Shown: positions 27,672 to 37,514, counted from the stretch's first letter. The stretch is 64,000 bases of DNA from Edaphobacter sp. (GCA_025462645.1 JAOAPB010000069.1:124001-188000); one strand, 5' to 3'. Numbers and translations: made by a program. The notes: a model not told the origin generated them from the sequence alone.

Positions 27672-28664
27672 GTCCGGTAGCTTCTCCTGCTCCGAGCTGA
27701 GTTTTGCCAATGTCTTTGCATCCTCGCCAGGCAACATCATCTGCACCGTGTCCTTGGGCATCGCAAAGCGGCCGTTGGTGAGGTAGGTCACCACCATCAC
27801 CGCTGTGAGCTCCGGGTGCAGCGCCGCCAGGGGAACAACGTACTTCTTAGACTTCACCAACGCCTCCACGACGCCATCGGTGGAGTGGCTGCGTGTGATG
27901 CTTCCGGGCACCTGCGGAATTACGAATGTCGAAAACGCGAGATCCGGATGGCGCTTTGCGAACTTCGTCAGGGACCGCGCTACCTGCTTGGGGGTCGTCA
28001 TCCCCAGGTCCACTAAAAAGTTCCGGCGTATCGCGTGGGGATAGTACGTGTTCAACAGGGTGCGTGAGAAATCGGCGCAGTTGTGAAAAAACAGATTGAA
28101 GTGGCTCACATTGCGGCTGTCATTGAACTTCGCGATGAAGTGCTCATCTTGCTGCTGCGTCGTCTCGATCTGAAAGCCGTAGATCTTCCGGTCGTAGGAT
28201 GAGCCGACGAGCTGAACCCATTCGCCTTCAGAAACCTTGCCTGCATCCTCCCCCTTGGTCACAACATCCGGCGCGAAGTGCAGCAGATACCTGCGACGAT
28301 AGGCATCGCGTAATTGCTCCCGGAGTAGTGCGTCGGCTGAAGCGGGCACATCTTCGAGACGCTCTACCGCATACAGATAAGGAAGGAGTGGAATCGCGAG
28401 CCAGTCGTAGCCATTGATCTTGTGGTAGCGGCTGATGACGACGCCAGCCTCGTCGGACCGACAAGGTCGCAGTTGTGTGGGTGAGGCAGCACAGATATGG
28501 TTCAGATATACAGCCGCATGTCCTGTCGGATTGATGCTGCCGAACCCGCCATAGGGCTCTTCCATCAAGAAAGCCGCATCGGCCCTGGCTCGCGCTGCAT
28601 TGCACACTAACAGCAGCAAAGAAATGAATGCCACACCTGACCGGTGTTTAAGTTTTCCCGGCAT
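27546..28664 (-). CDS. Exported protein with a probable permuted papain-like (NlpC/P60-clan) fold
   Basis: The role is unknown. Starting from the internal ATG that opens on MPGKLKHRSGVAFISLLLLV (upstream ATGs exist but none has a convincing ribosome-binding site) gives about 372 residues with a signal peptide. Two motifs suggest a Cys-protease fold in permuted order: NPTGHAAVYL near residue 50 with a His, and FFHNCADFSRTLL near residue 190 with a Cys. DUF4105- and LRAT-like proteins show this order. The C-terminal 40 residues are charged and lie entirely in the overlap with the convergent gene, which suggests the stop has drifted into it. It follows receptor 2 on the same strand. Confidence 0.65.
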   Translation of the reverse strand: MPGKLKHRSGVAFISLLLLVCNAARARADAAFLMEEPYGGFGSINPTGHAAVYLNHICAASPTQLRPCRSDEAGVVISRYHKINGYDWLAIPLLPYLYAVERLEDVPASADALLREQLRDAYRRRYLLHFAPDVVTKGEDAGKVSEGEWVQLVGSSYDRKIYGFQIETTQQQDEHFIAKFNDSRNVSHFNLFFHNCADFSRTLLNTYYPHAIRRNFLVDLGMTTPKQVARSLTKFAKRHPDLAFSTFVIPQVPGSITRSHSTDGVVEALVKSKKYVVPLAALHPELTAVMVVTYLTNGRFAMPKDTVQMMLPGEDAKTLAKLSSEQEKLPDSIDVHSRVDVDDQQLPLNDHGMNLERAQRERVAGGFGGATE

Positions 28665-28726
28665 TGTCATTAGACGCAAATTACGCAGGCGCGGTTTGCC
28701 CGGTTCCATGGGGCAGCAAACCGTGT

Positions 28727-31700
28727 TTAGAACGATAATCGCGCTCCGAATTGGAACTGGCGAGGGTCGGAGGCGGCAGTCTCCCGTCCGGCATTGGTGT
28801 ATAGAAGGTTCACGTCGAGGGTGTTGTTTTTATTGATTAGATTGAAGACGTCGGCGGTAACCTGGAGCGTCACCTCGCGCGGGAAGCTGAAGGCCTTGGC
28901 GATGCGCAGGTCGGTGAAGACGGTGTAGGGCTTGATGCCCGCGTTGCGGCCGAGCGTGCCGGTGAAGTATCCGCTGCCGGTACCGACTGCAGGAGCATCG
29001 ATGTAGCAAGGCAGATTGAACGCGCCGGTAGGGGAGTATTTGGATGCGACAGGAGAGTTTCCGCAGCTGGTCGGGCCGCTGTTTAGCGCGACGGCGTTTG
29101 GCCGGTCGGTGAGTGGATCGAAGTCGAAGTTGGTATCGGTGCCAGTGAGGACGTTGAAGGGACGACCGGAAGAGATCTCAAAGATGGGAGCGACGGTGAT
29201 GCCAGAGAAGACAGAGGGAACGAAGCCTGTGCCTCCAATATGTCCGGAGTTGTAGACGCCGCTCAGGACGAAGCGATGGCGCTGGTCGAAGGTGGAGGTG
29301 CTGCGCTCGGCATTGGGGTTGAAGTTGCTCTGGGGAGCGTCGGAGGTGGAGACGACATCGGTGGAGTCGTCGATGGCATGGGACCAGGTGTAGCTGACGA
29401 GGAACTCGTAGTTCGAGGAGAAGCGCTTCTTCAGGTTCACGCTTAGCCCGTTGTAGCTGGAGGTGCCACTGGTGAGGTTGGGTGACATGTCGCCGAAGGG
29501 AACGGGAAGCCCTACACCGAGGCCATCGATGGCCGCGACCTGGCTGGCGAGGGCAACGCACTGGCCTGCTCCCTGGCTGACGAGGAACTGGGCGAGCGAG
29601 GTATTCAGCCCGGATCGTCGGAAGAAGTTGAGCAGGGGCGGCGCAACGTAGGGGCCACTGGGCCCAAGGCCGCAGGGGATGGTCCCGCTGGCGGTGGCCA
29701 CGGTCAGTGGGTTCGATGTTGGTCCGGCAACAGCAGACTGCGGTGTTCCAGGCAGAACAGAGGCACTACCAGCCTTGACCGCGGCGACGGCGCTGCGCCA
29801 GTTGCCGACAAGCAGCGCAGGGTTGACCGGATTCACGTTGATGGGGCGGTTGAGATGGCGACCTCCGGTGGAGTTGTACGCGATGTTCAGCGAGAAGTTG
29901 TTGCCCAAGTCCTGCTCGATGCCAAAGGAGATCTGCTGGACATAAGGAGTGACGTAGTGGAGGTCGGCGGGAAGCCCCGACGGCAGGATCGCCAGCGGAA
30001 ACCCGGCAGCGAGGTAAGCCTGGTTTACGAAGATCGAGTTTGGATTATTGGGATCGAAGCGCTGCTCGCCTGCAAGATAGTTGAGGCTGGGGAGAGGCAG
30101 ACAGTTGGGATTCGAGAGCGAGCCTTGAAAGGTATTGGTGGCATTCAGATTCAGCGGGCTCACACTGCTGGCAGCGGTACAGGGCGAACCGCCTGCGAGG
30201 ATGATCAGTGGAACTCTGGTGGAGTTGAAGACGCTGGACTGCGATACGAGATTGCCGGGTGCCCGGTCATAGAAGAGGCCATAGTTGGCTCGGATAACGG
30301 TCTTGCCATCGCCGCGCGGATCGTAAGAGAGACCAATCCGCGGTGCGAAGTTGGTTGCCTGCAACCGGATACCCTGACGAACTCCATAGGCGCGCTCCGC
30401 GGCTTGCGTGTTGGCATTGAGAGCCCCCTGTGTCGGAAAGGCCTCGATGTCGTAGCGGATACCAGCGTTGAGTGTGACCTTGCTGGTCATGCGCCAGCTA
30501 TCCTGCAGGAAGGCGCCTAAAGTTTTGAGGTTGTACTTGAATGTCGTGATCCCGATGCCCTGGGCGAACGACTGCGGAATGCCGAGCCCGTAGGCCTGAA
30601 TCGGCGAGAAGCCAGGAAGCCCAGCCAGCGCGGGGGAGATACTGCTGGCCCCGAGTGCTGCGAAGGTGTAGTCACCGCCCCCATAGAGTTGACCTTGCTT
30701 CAGGTTGATCGGAATGTAGCGCAGATCGACGCCGGCCTTGAAGGTGTGACTGCCGTGCGTCACGGTGAAGTTGTCCTGTAGCTGCGACTGGTCTTCGATG
30801 CGGTCGACGACGGAGAAGGGGGTCTTGCCGAAGTAGGCAAAGCCTGGAATGTTGACGGCCACGCCGCTGCCGCCCGGAGAGTTCGAGTTGGCGAAGCGAA
30901 TGGGGTGCCGGGCAAACTGGATGCGCAGCTCGTTGACCTTGTTGCTGCCCATTAAGAGTGTGTGCTGGCCAACGATGGAGTAGTCATGGAATCTCTGCGT
31001 GGCGGTGCGAGAGAAGGAGTTTTCGCCAAGGTTTTGATTTGCCGCGCTCTCCTGAATACCAGTTACAAAACTTGGGCTGACGCTGGCACGAATGAAGAGC
31101 TGCTGGTTATTCGTCAGCTTGTGATCGAGACGCAGTGAGTAGATCTCCGTCTTCTCCGAGATTGGGAAGTTGCCGACCAGTTGGTTGAGCGGCGTGAACG
31201 AGGTCGGGGTAGCCTGGCCTGACGTGACGAATCTGCTTGCCCCAATAGTGGGTTGCAGAAAGCCCGGATTCTTTCCTGTGAGAGCAAGGGAAGAACTGGA
31301 GCCAACCAGCGCGACGTACTGTTGAATGCCCGGTGTAGCCGAAGGTACAGCGGCGAGAAAAGCCTTCTGCTCGGCTGTGCCCTGTATGGTGAGCACCCCG
31401 GCAGGAGCACCGTAGAATTTGCTGACGTCGATGCTCGTGAGGCCGAAGTTATTTGTGCCTATGACCGAGAAGCCCGTCTCCTGGCGGCGCGTGATCTCGG
31501 TCGAGAAGAAGTAGAACGTTTTGTCCGGAATAATCGCACCGCCGATGGTGAAACCTGCCTGCACCCGCGTATACGCAGGCTGGTAGACGGTCGAGAACGG
31601 ATTGGTGGCCTGGATGTAGCGATTTCGCAGGAAGCCGAAGGCGCTGGCGTGCGTTGCATTTGTGCCTGATTTGGTTACGATATTCACGACGCCGCCTGCT

Positions 31701-32416
31701 GCCCGTCCATATTCTGCGGCAAAGCCGTTGGTGATGATCTGGAACTCCTGCACCGCATCCTGTGAGACTGTAGCGCGAGTTCCGCCCGAGACATAGTCAC
31801 CGGCGTCAGAGCCATCTACATTGATAGAGTTCGACCGTGCGCGAACGCCGCCAAAGTTCAGCCCGGAGGTAGGGATGGCTCCAACCGACGGCGCCGCGTC
31901 ACGGGCGATCTGCGAGTTGGTCAGGGTGAAGTTGATGTAGTTGCGGCCATTGATGGGGAGATTGTTGATGCGCACCTGATCGACCGTGGTGGCCTGTGAA
32001 CTGCGCTGCGTCTCGATAATGTCGGCGCCGGAGGTGACAGTGACGGTCTCGCTGCCGCTGATGGAGAGCGTAAGCTGCAACCCTGCCTGTTCGCCGACGG
32101 TAAGAATGACGTTGGTGGCAGTCAGCTTAGCGAATCCAGGAGCGACTGCCGTAACCGTGTAGTTTCCCGGCGGCAGTAGCAGGATCTGGTAGCTGCCCTG
32201 GCCATCGCTGGTCGTTGTGCGGGAGATGCCCTTCGAGGCATCCGCAGCTGTCACGGTCGCATTTGGGAGGACTGCCCCCGTAGGATCGTGCACCGTGCCG
32301 TTGAGTTGCGCGGTGGAAATGTTCTGGGCCCCCATAGAGATGGTGAGGGCACACGCCAAGATCAACAGTGAGGCGATACAAGCGGGGGGAAGAAGCCGCG
32401 TTTTGCGAATAGGCAT
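28727..32416 (-). CDS. TonB-dependent receptor, Oar-like (receptor 2)
   Basis: This outer-membrane receptor has 1229 residues from the ATG at 32416, which has a gggag ribosome-binding site and opens a signal peptide (MPIRKTRLLPPACIASLLIL). A carboxypeptidase-regulatory domain (LNGTVHDPTGAVLPNATV) spans roughly residues 40-120. A TonB-box-like ETVTVTSG follows. The plug has LPINGRNYINFTLTNSQ and a region GGRANV-like GRAAGGVVNIVTKSG. The barrel contains strands RIGLSYDPRGDGKTVIRANY and ends in Phe (FGARLSF). The exported papain-like gene follows by 62 bases. No ligand can be assigned. Confidence 0.92.
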   Translation of the reverse strand: MPIRKTRLLPPACIASLLILACALTISMGAQNISTAQLNGTVHDPTGAVLPNATVTAADASKGISRTTTSDGQGSYQILLLPPGNYTVTAVAPGFAKLTATNVILTVGEQAGLQLTLSISGSETVTVTSGADIIETQRSSQATTVDQVRINNLPINGRNYINFTLTNSQIARDAAPSVGAIPTSGLNFGGVRARSNSINVDGSDAGDYVSGGTRATVSQDAVQEFQIITNGFAAEYGRAAGGVVNIVTKSGTNATHASAFGFLRNRYIQATNPFSTVYQPAYTRVQAGFTIGGAIIPDKTFYFFSTEITRRQETGFSVIGTNNFGLTSIDVSKFYGAPAGVLTIQGTAEQKAFLAAVPSATPGIQQYVALVGSSSSLALTGKNPGFLQPTIGASRFVTSGQATPTSFTPLNQLVGNFPISEKTEIYSLRLDHKLTNNQQLFIRASVSPSFVTGIQESAANQNLGENSFSRTATQRFHDYSIVGQHTLLMGSNKVNELRIQFARHPIRFANSNSPGGSGVAVNIPGFAYFGKTPFSVVDRIEDQSQLQDNFTVTHGSHTFKAGVDLRYIPINLKQGQLYGGGDYTFAALGASSISPALAGLPGFSPIQAYGLGIPQSFAQGIGITTFKYNLKTLGAFLQDSWRMTSKVTLNAGIRYDIEAFPTQGALNANTQAAERAYGVRQGIRLQATNFAPRIGLSYDPRGDGKTVIRANYGLFYDRAPGNLVSQSSVFNSTRVPLIILAGGSPCTAASSVSPLNLNATNTFQGSLSNPNCLPLPSLNYLAGEQRFDPNNPNSIFVNQAYLAAGFPLAILPSGLPADLHYVTPYVQQISFGIEQDLGNNFSLNIAYNSTGGRHLNRPINVNPVNPALLVGNWRSAVAAVKAGSASVLPGTPQSAVAGPTSNPLTVATASGTIPCGLGPSGPYVAPPLLNFFRRSGLNTSLAQFLVSQGAGQCVALASQVAAIDGLGVGLPVPFGDMSPNLTSGTSSYNGLSVNLKKRFSSNYEFLVSYTWSHAIDDSTDVVSTSDAPQSNFNPNAERSTSTFDQRHRFVLSGVYNSGHIGGTGFVPSVFSGITVAPIFEISSGRPFNVLTGTDTNFDFDPLTDRPNAVALNSGPTSCGNSPVASKYSPTGAFNLPCYIDAPAVGTGSGYFTGTLGRNAGIKPYTVFTDLRIAKAFSFPREVTLQVTADVFNLINKNNTLDVNLLYTNAGRETAASDPRQFQFGARLSF

Positions 32417-32507
32417 GGGGAGTTCTCCCTTGCCGACGAACGCCCCCGAGGTTGGCAGCAGCAGCGACGGCAATCTTAGCGACGCGATGTTCTACGTGAA
32501 TGGGTAT

Positions 32508-33272
32508 TCATTTTGCAAGAGGTTTTGCGAACGTCTCTGATGTAGCTTTACCGGCTGGATGTTTTGTACGGTTGCGGGTCGAGAGGTTGCTGCTGCCGGT
32601 GGGGCATTGTTCCTGTAGTGGGCAGACGGCGCACTTTGGATCGGCGAAGGTGCACAGGCGCTGGCCGTGGAGCTTGATGAGCATGTGGTGCTCATCCAAC
32701 ATCGGGGCCGACCACGTAGGCGGGGCCATCTCCATCAAACGTGCCTCCGTCTCACGGGCGTCCGCGCTCTTCGCCACGAATCCCAGGCGCTGGGTCACGC
32801 GCAGGTGGTGGCTGTCGACACAGATGGCACGCCGTCGCAGGGTGCTGAAGTTGACGACCGCAGCGCTGGTCTTGGGTCCGACGCCCTCAAAGTGCTCGAG
32901 CCATGCGCGTATCTTCTCGGTTTGATAGCGCCTTAGAAAGTCCAGGGAGAGGCTTCCATAGCGCTCCGTAATCTGCTGCAGCGCCGTCTTGAGCTGGATA
33001 GCCTTGCGCTCGGCAAAGGTAATAGCCTGGAGAGCATCTTCAATCTCCGCAATGGGCGCGTCACGTAGCGTCTCCCACCTCTGAAACCGTGACTGTAGAT
33101 GTCGCAGAACCTGGTGTGTCGTCTCCGTCTTGGTACGCGAGGAGAGCAGGGAGTAGATGAACTGCGTAAGCGGATCCCACACCTCTCGCTCCGGCGGCCT
33201 ACCGTAGTGAACAAGCAAGCGCTGGTGAAGCTCCTCGAGCCGGACATCTGGAAAAAGCGGGGCCGCCTGCAT
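32508..33272 (-). CDS. nth: Endonuclease III-like DNA glycosylase/AP lyase
   Basis: Nth removes oxidised pyrimidines and nicks at abasic sites in base-excision repair. The protein (254 residues from the ATG, 262 from an upstream GTG) contains the helix-hairpin-helix EGVGPKTSAAVVNF with the catalytic Lys, then CVDSHHLRVTQ with the catalytic Asp. The C-terminus has the [4Fe-4S] spacing CTFADPKCAVCPLQEQC, that is C-x6-C-x2-C-x5-C. A 35-residue charged tail follows the cluster. Neither start has a strong ribosome-binding site; I prefer the ATG. It lies 91 bases upstream of receptor 2. Confidence 0.92.
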   Translation of the reverse strand: MQAAPLFPDVRLEELHQRLLVHYGRPPEREVWDPLTQFIYSLLSSRTKTETTHQVLRHLQSRFQRWETLRDAPIAEIEDALQAITFAERKAIQLKTALQQITERYGSLSLDFLRRYQTEKIRAWLEHFEGVGPKTSAAVVNFSTLRRRAICVDSHHLRVTQRLGFVAKSADARETEARLMEMAPPTWSAPMLDEHHMLIKLHGQRLCTFADPKCAVCPLQEQCPTGSSNLSTRNRTKHPAGKATSETFAKPLAK

Positions 33273-33336
33273 TGTGTAAATTTTATTTGATTTCACAGAT
33301 ATCTATGTGGCGCGCTATTCAATCGAACGGCCTCAC

Positions 33337-34263
33337 CTAGTTACGGGTAACGCCTGACTCTAACCCGGCCGGTGTCCGAAGTCCCCAGGCCATGCGTGGC
33401 GTGTTGTGCGCCAATCCAATGCGGCCGTCCGGCGACAACAGGATGATGCCACCGTGACCGCCCAGCCGTGCAAACAAGTAGTCGATGGCAGCCTGCGCGG
33501 ACTCCTGCGGACTGGCTCCGGCAGCAACGCGGTCGACGGCCCATTTGCCGAGCACAAGCTTCATGATGGGCTCTCCCCAACCGGTAAGCGAGACGGCAGC
33601 GGAGAGATTATCCGCATAGCAGCCGCAGCCTATCAGCGAAGAGTCGCCCACGCGGCCGGGAGCCTTGTTCAGGGTTCCGCCCGTACTGGTGCCAGCAGCG
33701 ATATTGCCGTGAGTGTCCAGAGCCACCGCTCCCACAGTATCGTGAGAGGCTGAATCCAACGGGCCGGAGAAGGTCGTGTCGCTGTGCCCGGCCAGTTCAG
33801 CGGCCTGGGCCTTGTAGAGCCGCTCCTGTTCGCGTGGGATCACGAGATCCATATTGTCGCAGAGCGCCATGCCGTGCTGGCGTGCGAATCTCTCCGCTCC
33901 CGTGCCGACGAAGTAGACATGGGGGCTGTGGTCGAGGACGAGGCGCGCGGCATGGATGGGGTTCCGTAGCCGTTCGACACAGGCCACACCGCCTGTACGG
34001 AGATTCTCTCCATTCATGAGAAGGGCGTCCATCTGCACACGGCCATCCTGCGTAAGGAAGGAGCCTCGCCCCGCGTCGAAGGTCTCGTCGTCCTCCATCA
34101 CCGCGACGGCGGCTTCAACAGCATCGACGGCGCTCGCGCCTCGTTCAAGCAGGGCATAGCCTGCGGCCAGAGCATTGGCGATGCCTGCTTCGTGGGCGGC
34201 GATAGCTTCGTCGGGCATCGCCCAGGCACCGCCGTGGATGAGGAGAACGGGTTGCGTCTTCAT
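33337..34263 (-). CDS. iaaA: Isoaspartyl peptidase / L-asparaginase (Ntn hydrolase)
   Basis: These enzymes cleave isoaspartyl dipeptides and asparagine after autocleavage to alpha and beta chains. The 308-residue precursor has IHGGAW at the N-terminus, DAGRGSFLTQDG, and the cleavage region SHDTVGAVALD where Thr becomes the nucleophile. GTSTGGTLNKAPGRVGDS and the C-terminal GGIILLSPDG complete the family pattern. No signal peptide is seen, so it acts in the cytoplasm. It diverges from the KTSC gene. Confidence 0.93.
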   Translation of the reverse strand: MKTQPVLLIHGGAWAMPDEAIAAHEAGIANALAAGYALLERGASAVDAVEAAVAVMEDDETFDAGRGSFLTQDGRVQMDALLMNGENLRTGGVACVERLRNPIHAARLVLDHSPHVYFVGTGAERFARQHGMALCDNMDLVIPREQERLYKAQAAELAGHSDTTFSGPLDSASHDTVGAVALDTHGNIAAGTSTGGTLNKAPGRVGDSSLIGCGCYADNLSAAVSLTGWGEPIMKLVLGKWAVDRVAAGASPQESAQAAIDYLFARLGGHGGIILLSPDGRIGLAHNTPRMAWGLRTPAGLESGVTRN

Positions 34264-34293
34264 TGCATCCTAAGTTTACGGGAGTGGCAGCCA

Positions 34294-34506
34294 ATGCCAT
34301 CGAGCGTAATCGCCGCCATGAACTACAACGCCGAATCGCTAGTGCTGACCATCGTCTATCGAGGTAAGCGAGGCGTCTATCACTACTTCGATGTTCCACC
34401 GGAGGAGTACACGGCATTCCGCTCGGCTCCCTCCAAAGGGGCCTATTTGAACGAGGTATTTAAAGCCAAAGAATATCGCTATGAGCGTGTCCGCGATAGT
34501 CCTTGA
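34294..34506 (+). CDS. KTSC-domain small protein
   Basis: The KTSC domain (PF13619) is a short domain sometimes linked to lysyl-tRNA synthetase in other bacteria, with unclear function. The 70-residue protein starts at MPSSVIAAMNYNAES, where a gggag lies ten bases upstream; the ORF-track start 34 codons earlier lies within the divergent gene. The domain spans almost the whole protein, with the family pattern YRGKRGVYHYFDVPPEEY and SKGAYLNEVFK. It is followed by poxB after 49 bases on the same strand. Confidence 0.85.
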   Translation: MPSSVIAAMNYNAESLVLTIVYRGKRGVYHYFDVPPEEYTAFRSAPSKGAYLNEVFKAKEYRYERVRDSP

Positions 34507-34555
34507 ATCTGCATCACATCATCCAGTTCATCAATAAGAAGATCCGGAGAAGGTT

Positions 34556-36292
34556 ATGGCAAAGACGATCGCGGAGATGATGGTTGAGAGCCTGAAACAG
34601 GCAGGCGTCAAACGGGTCTATGGCTTGCCTGGCGACTCAGTCAACGGTTTTACCGATGCACTGCGCAAGGATGGCACAGTGGCATGGGCACACGTCAGAA
34701 ATGAGGAGGTCGCGGCCTTCGCTGCAGGAGCCGAGGCACATTTGACCGGATCGCTTGCCGTCTGCGCCGCCAGCTGCGGGCCCGGCAACCTGCACCTCAT
34801 CAACGGCCTCTTCGACTGCCATCGCAGCCGCGTCCCCGTGCTTGCCATCGCCGCACACATCCCCAGCCAGGAGATCGGAACGAACTACTTTCAGGAGACG
34901 CATCCGCAGAATCTCTTCAAGGAGTGCAGCGATTACTGCGAGATGGTCGGCGTGCCAGAACAGATGCCGCGCGTGCTGGAGATCGCCATGCGGACCGCGA
35001 TCAACCTGTCCGGTGTCGCGGTCATCGTCATCCCGGGCGATGTATTTACCAAGGACGTTCCCAACGGGAGCTCCGCGCTGCCCATCAGGATGGCTAAGCC
35101 AATCGTGCGGCCGAACGACGAGGAGTTGCGCGAGGCCGCCGAGATTCTGAACGCGGGCAAAAAGGTGACGATCCTGGGCGGGGCCGGATGCAAGGGCGCT
35201 CACTCCGAGCTGATGGCCATCGCAGAGGCGCTGAAGTCTCCCATCGTCCACGCCATGCGCGGCAAGGAGTACATCGAGTACGACAATCCGTTCGATGTCG
35301 GTATGACGGGCCTGATCGGATTCAGCTCCGGCTATCATGCCATCGAAGACTGCGATGTCCTGCTTATGCTGGGGACAGACTTCCCCTATCCGCAGTTCTT
35401 TCCGACGAAGGCCAAGATCATCCAGATCGACATCCGTGGCCACCAGATCGGCAGACGCACCAGGGTAGACCTGGGCCTCGTCGGCTCAATCAAAGACACG
35501 TTGCCAACGTTGCTCCCGCTGCTCAAAAAGAAGACAGAGCGTAACCATTTAGACGAAAAGATCAAGGACTACAAGAAGGTCCGCGAAGGTCTGGAAGAGC
35601 TCGCCGGCGCAGACAACAACCAGACTCCCATCCATCCGCAATATGTCGCCAGGCTGATCGACCAGCTGGCCAGCGATGACGCGATCTTCACTTGTGACGT
35701 TGGAACGCCGACCGTCTGGGCTGCGCGTTATCTGACGATGAATGGCACGCGTCGCCTTCTGGGTTCGTTCTCCCACGGATCGATGGCTGGTGCCGTCCCT
35801 CAGGCCATTGGCGCGCAGTCCGTATTTCCTGATCGGCAGGTGATCACGCTCTCCGGTGATGGCGGCCTGGCCATGATGCTGGGCGATCTGCTGACGTTGC
35901 GACAGCTGAAGCTTCCGGTCAAGATGGTCGTCTTCAACAATCGGTCGCTGGCATTCGTCGAACTGGAGATGAAGGCTGCGGGAATCGTGAACTACGGAAC
36001 CGAGCTGGACAATCCCAGCTTCGCTGACCTGGCCAAAGCCCTGGGGATGCATGCCGTTCGCGTAGAGTATCCCAATGATCTGGAGTCCGCGCTGCAAACC
36101 GCCTTCGCGACCTCTGGTCCAGCACTCGTAGAAGTCATGGTCAATCGGCAGGAGCTGTCCATGCCGCCAACGATTACTTTCGAGCAGGCGAAGGGCTTCT
36201 CGCTATGGATGGCGAAGAATGTCCTGAGTGGGCGTGGAGACGAGATCGTCGATCTCGCGAAGACAAACGTGATTCAGAGAATTTTTTCCTAG
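34556..36292 (+). CDS. poxB: Pyruvate dehydrogenase (quinone), ThDP-dependent
   Basis: PoxB oxidatively decarboxylates pyruvate to acetate and CO2 and passes electrons to membrane quinone. The 578-residue protein matches E. coli PoxB in length. The N-terminal domain has the catalytic Glu in RNEEVAAFAAG. The ThDP motif GDGGLAMMLGDLL with the closing FNN lies near residue 440. The C-terminus keeps the lipid-activation tail pattern SGRGDEIVDLAKTNV, which separates PoxB from acetolactate synthase. The ATG has a ggag upstream. It may be co-transcribed with the KTSC gene. Confidence 0.93.
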   Translation: MAKTIAEMMVESLKQAGVKRVYGLPGDSVNGFTDALRKDGTVAWAHVRNEEVAAFAAGAEAHLTGSLAVCAASCGPGNLHLINGLFDCHRSRVPVLAIAAHIPSQEIGTNYFQETHPQNLFKECSDYCEMVGVPEQMPRVLEIAMRTAINLSGVAVIVIPGDVFTKDVPNGSSALPIRMAKPIVRPNDEELREAAEILNAGKKVTILGGAGCKGAHSELMAIAEALKSPIVHAMRGKEYIEYDNPFDVGMTGLIGFSSGYHAIEDCDVLLMLGTDFPYPQFFPTKAKIIQIDIRGHQIGRRTRVDLGLVGSIKDTLPTLLPLLKKKTERNHLDEKIKDYKKVREGLEELAGADNNQTPIHPQYVARLIDQLASDDAIFTCDVGTPTVWAARYLTMNGTRRLLGSFSHGSMAGAVPQAIGAQSVFPDRQVITLSGDGGLAMMLGDLLTLRQLKLPVKMVVFNNRSLAFVELEMKAAGIVNYGTELDNPSFADLAKALGMHAVRVEYPNDLESALQTAFATSGPALVEVMVNRQELSMPPTITFEQAKGFSLWMAKNVLSGRGDEIVDLAKTNVIQRIFS

Positions 36293-36344
36293 ACCCACCC
36301 GAGTATGGTGGACGCCTGACTTGCTTCGGTATCCGGTCAGCGGC

Positions 36345-37514
36345 TCAGCGCTTCCCTTGCAGATGCCACTGCAGGTTCTCGTCCGAGAGCACCTGCAAGA
36401 GCATATTCTCCGGAGGTAGAAAACATTTTGCCAGTATGGGTATTACCGCAGCAAATGGTGAACGGCGCATCACGATAAGATCGGTGGATCTTTCGGGAAT
36501 GAAGGAGTGATTCATCGAGTGCGTGGTTCCACCCTCGAAGTAAAGTCGTGTGGTGCCTTGCAATATCTCATGCTCGATCAGATAGGCGCGCATGACTGTG
36601 CTGAGAGAATGCTCGGGCAGATCACTGCGATTCATCTGCCAGTGAACCTCCATCCTCGCGTGATGTCTCCGTCCTGCGACCAGGCTAAGCCACCGCCCGT
36701 CCTTATCCCGGATACCCATGAAGAGCGGCGTCTCCAGATCTTTAAGAGAGTCATACCTCCAGCCCGCGACGTCATCGGTCACGGCGTACGCACACCCACG
36801 GCTCAAGGCGAGAAACTCTGTTCGACCCATCTCTACCACCGGGAAGAAACTACACCCCAATTGTGCCTCGGCACGGCGGCGGTAATAGCGCAAATGGTTC
36901 CTGGTGCGCTGACCCATCTTTGCCAGCGTTGCGTCGAAGGTGCCCTCGAGCGGCAGATAACCCACGATCTCTCGCTCCCGAGTGGCCCATCGCGAGACGG
37001 ACGTCGCACTTTGAAGCACGCTTGCGATCGATGGATCGATTGTGGAGGCATCGTGCCGGAAGGAGATGAGAACGCTCCGCGCACCGAGATCCAGGAGCTT
37101 TCGACTGGCAATCATGGCCACCGCCGATCGCAACGATGCCGGGGCAACCAATGTCCTGCGACCAGTAGTGTCATCGGTGGCGAAGATTCCGATACCGTAT
37201 CCGGCCGCCTTGTGTTCGTACAGGAGCAAGGCCGCCACTAATCCGTCGGTAGACAGATTCTCCGCAGACTTTGTCGACGACTCAGAACTCCTGGAGATGA
37301 GAATCAGGTAAGGTATTTTTTTGAGCGCACCAAGCTTGGAAAGAAAATACGCCAGATCGTCCATCGCGCCGATCTGGCCGCAACGGGCGCTCAACTCGAC
37401 GAGAACCTGTTGCATCTGGAGAATAGGTTCCCGGCCTCGTACGATACGAATGCCGTGCCCTGGCATGTCAGGTCGAGACTCGGTGAATGGTCTATCCAAG
37501 ACAGTCGCAGACAT
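36345..37514 (-). CDS. FemAB/BioF2-like GNAT-fold acyltransferase
   Basis: A 389-residue cytoplasmic protein of unknown acceptor. The central motif KMGQRTRNHLRYYRRRAEAQ matches the basic helix found in FemAB-like and BioF2-like acyltransferases. The C-terminal half has the second-lobe strands (RMEVHWQMNRSDLPEHSL and RLYFEGGTTHSMNHSF). It is the second such gene in the window. It lies 169 bases from a CDP-alcohol phosphatidyltransferase and may act in lipid or envelope modification, which is inference. Confidence 0.7.
   Translation of the reverse strand: MSATVLDRPFTESRPDMPGHGIRIVRGREPILQMQQVLVELSARCGQIGAMDDLAYFLSKLGALKKIPYLILISRSSESSTKSAENLSTDGLVAALLLYEHKAAGYGIGIFATDDTTGRRTLVAPASLRSAVAMIASRKLLDLGARSVLISFRHDASTIDPSIASVLQSATSVSRWATREREIVGYLPLEGTFDATLAKMGQRTRNHLRYYRRRAEAQLGCSFFPVVEMGRTEFLALSRGCAYAVTDDVAGWRYDSLKDLETPLFMGIRDKDGRWLSLVAGRRHHARMEVHWQMNRSDLPEHSLSTVMRAYLIEHEILQGTTRLYFEGGTTHSMNHSFIPERSTDLIVMRRSPFAAVIPILAKCFLPPENMLLQVLSDENLQWHLQGKR

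Noticed and set aside
34556-36292. Acetolactate synthase reading of the ThDP enzyme
   Set aside because: The C-terminal tail and length match PoxB, and no ilvN-type subunit is adjacent.
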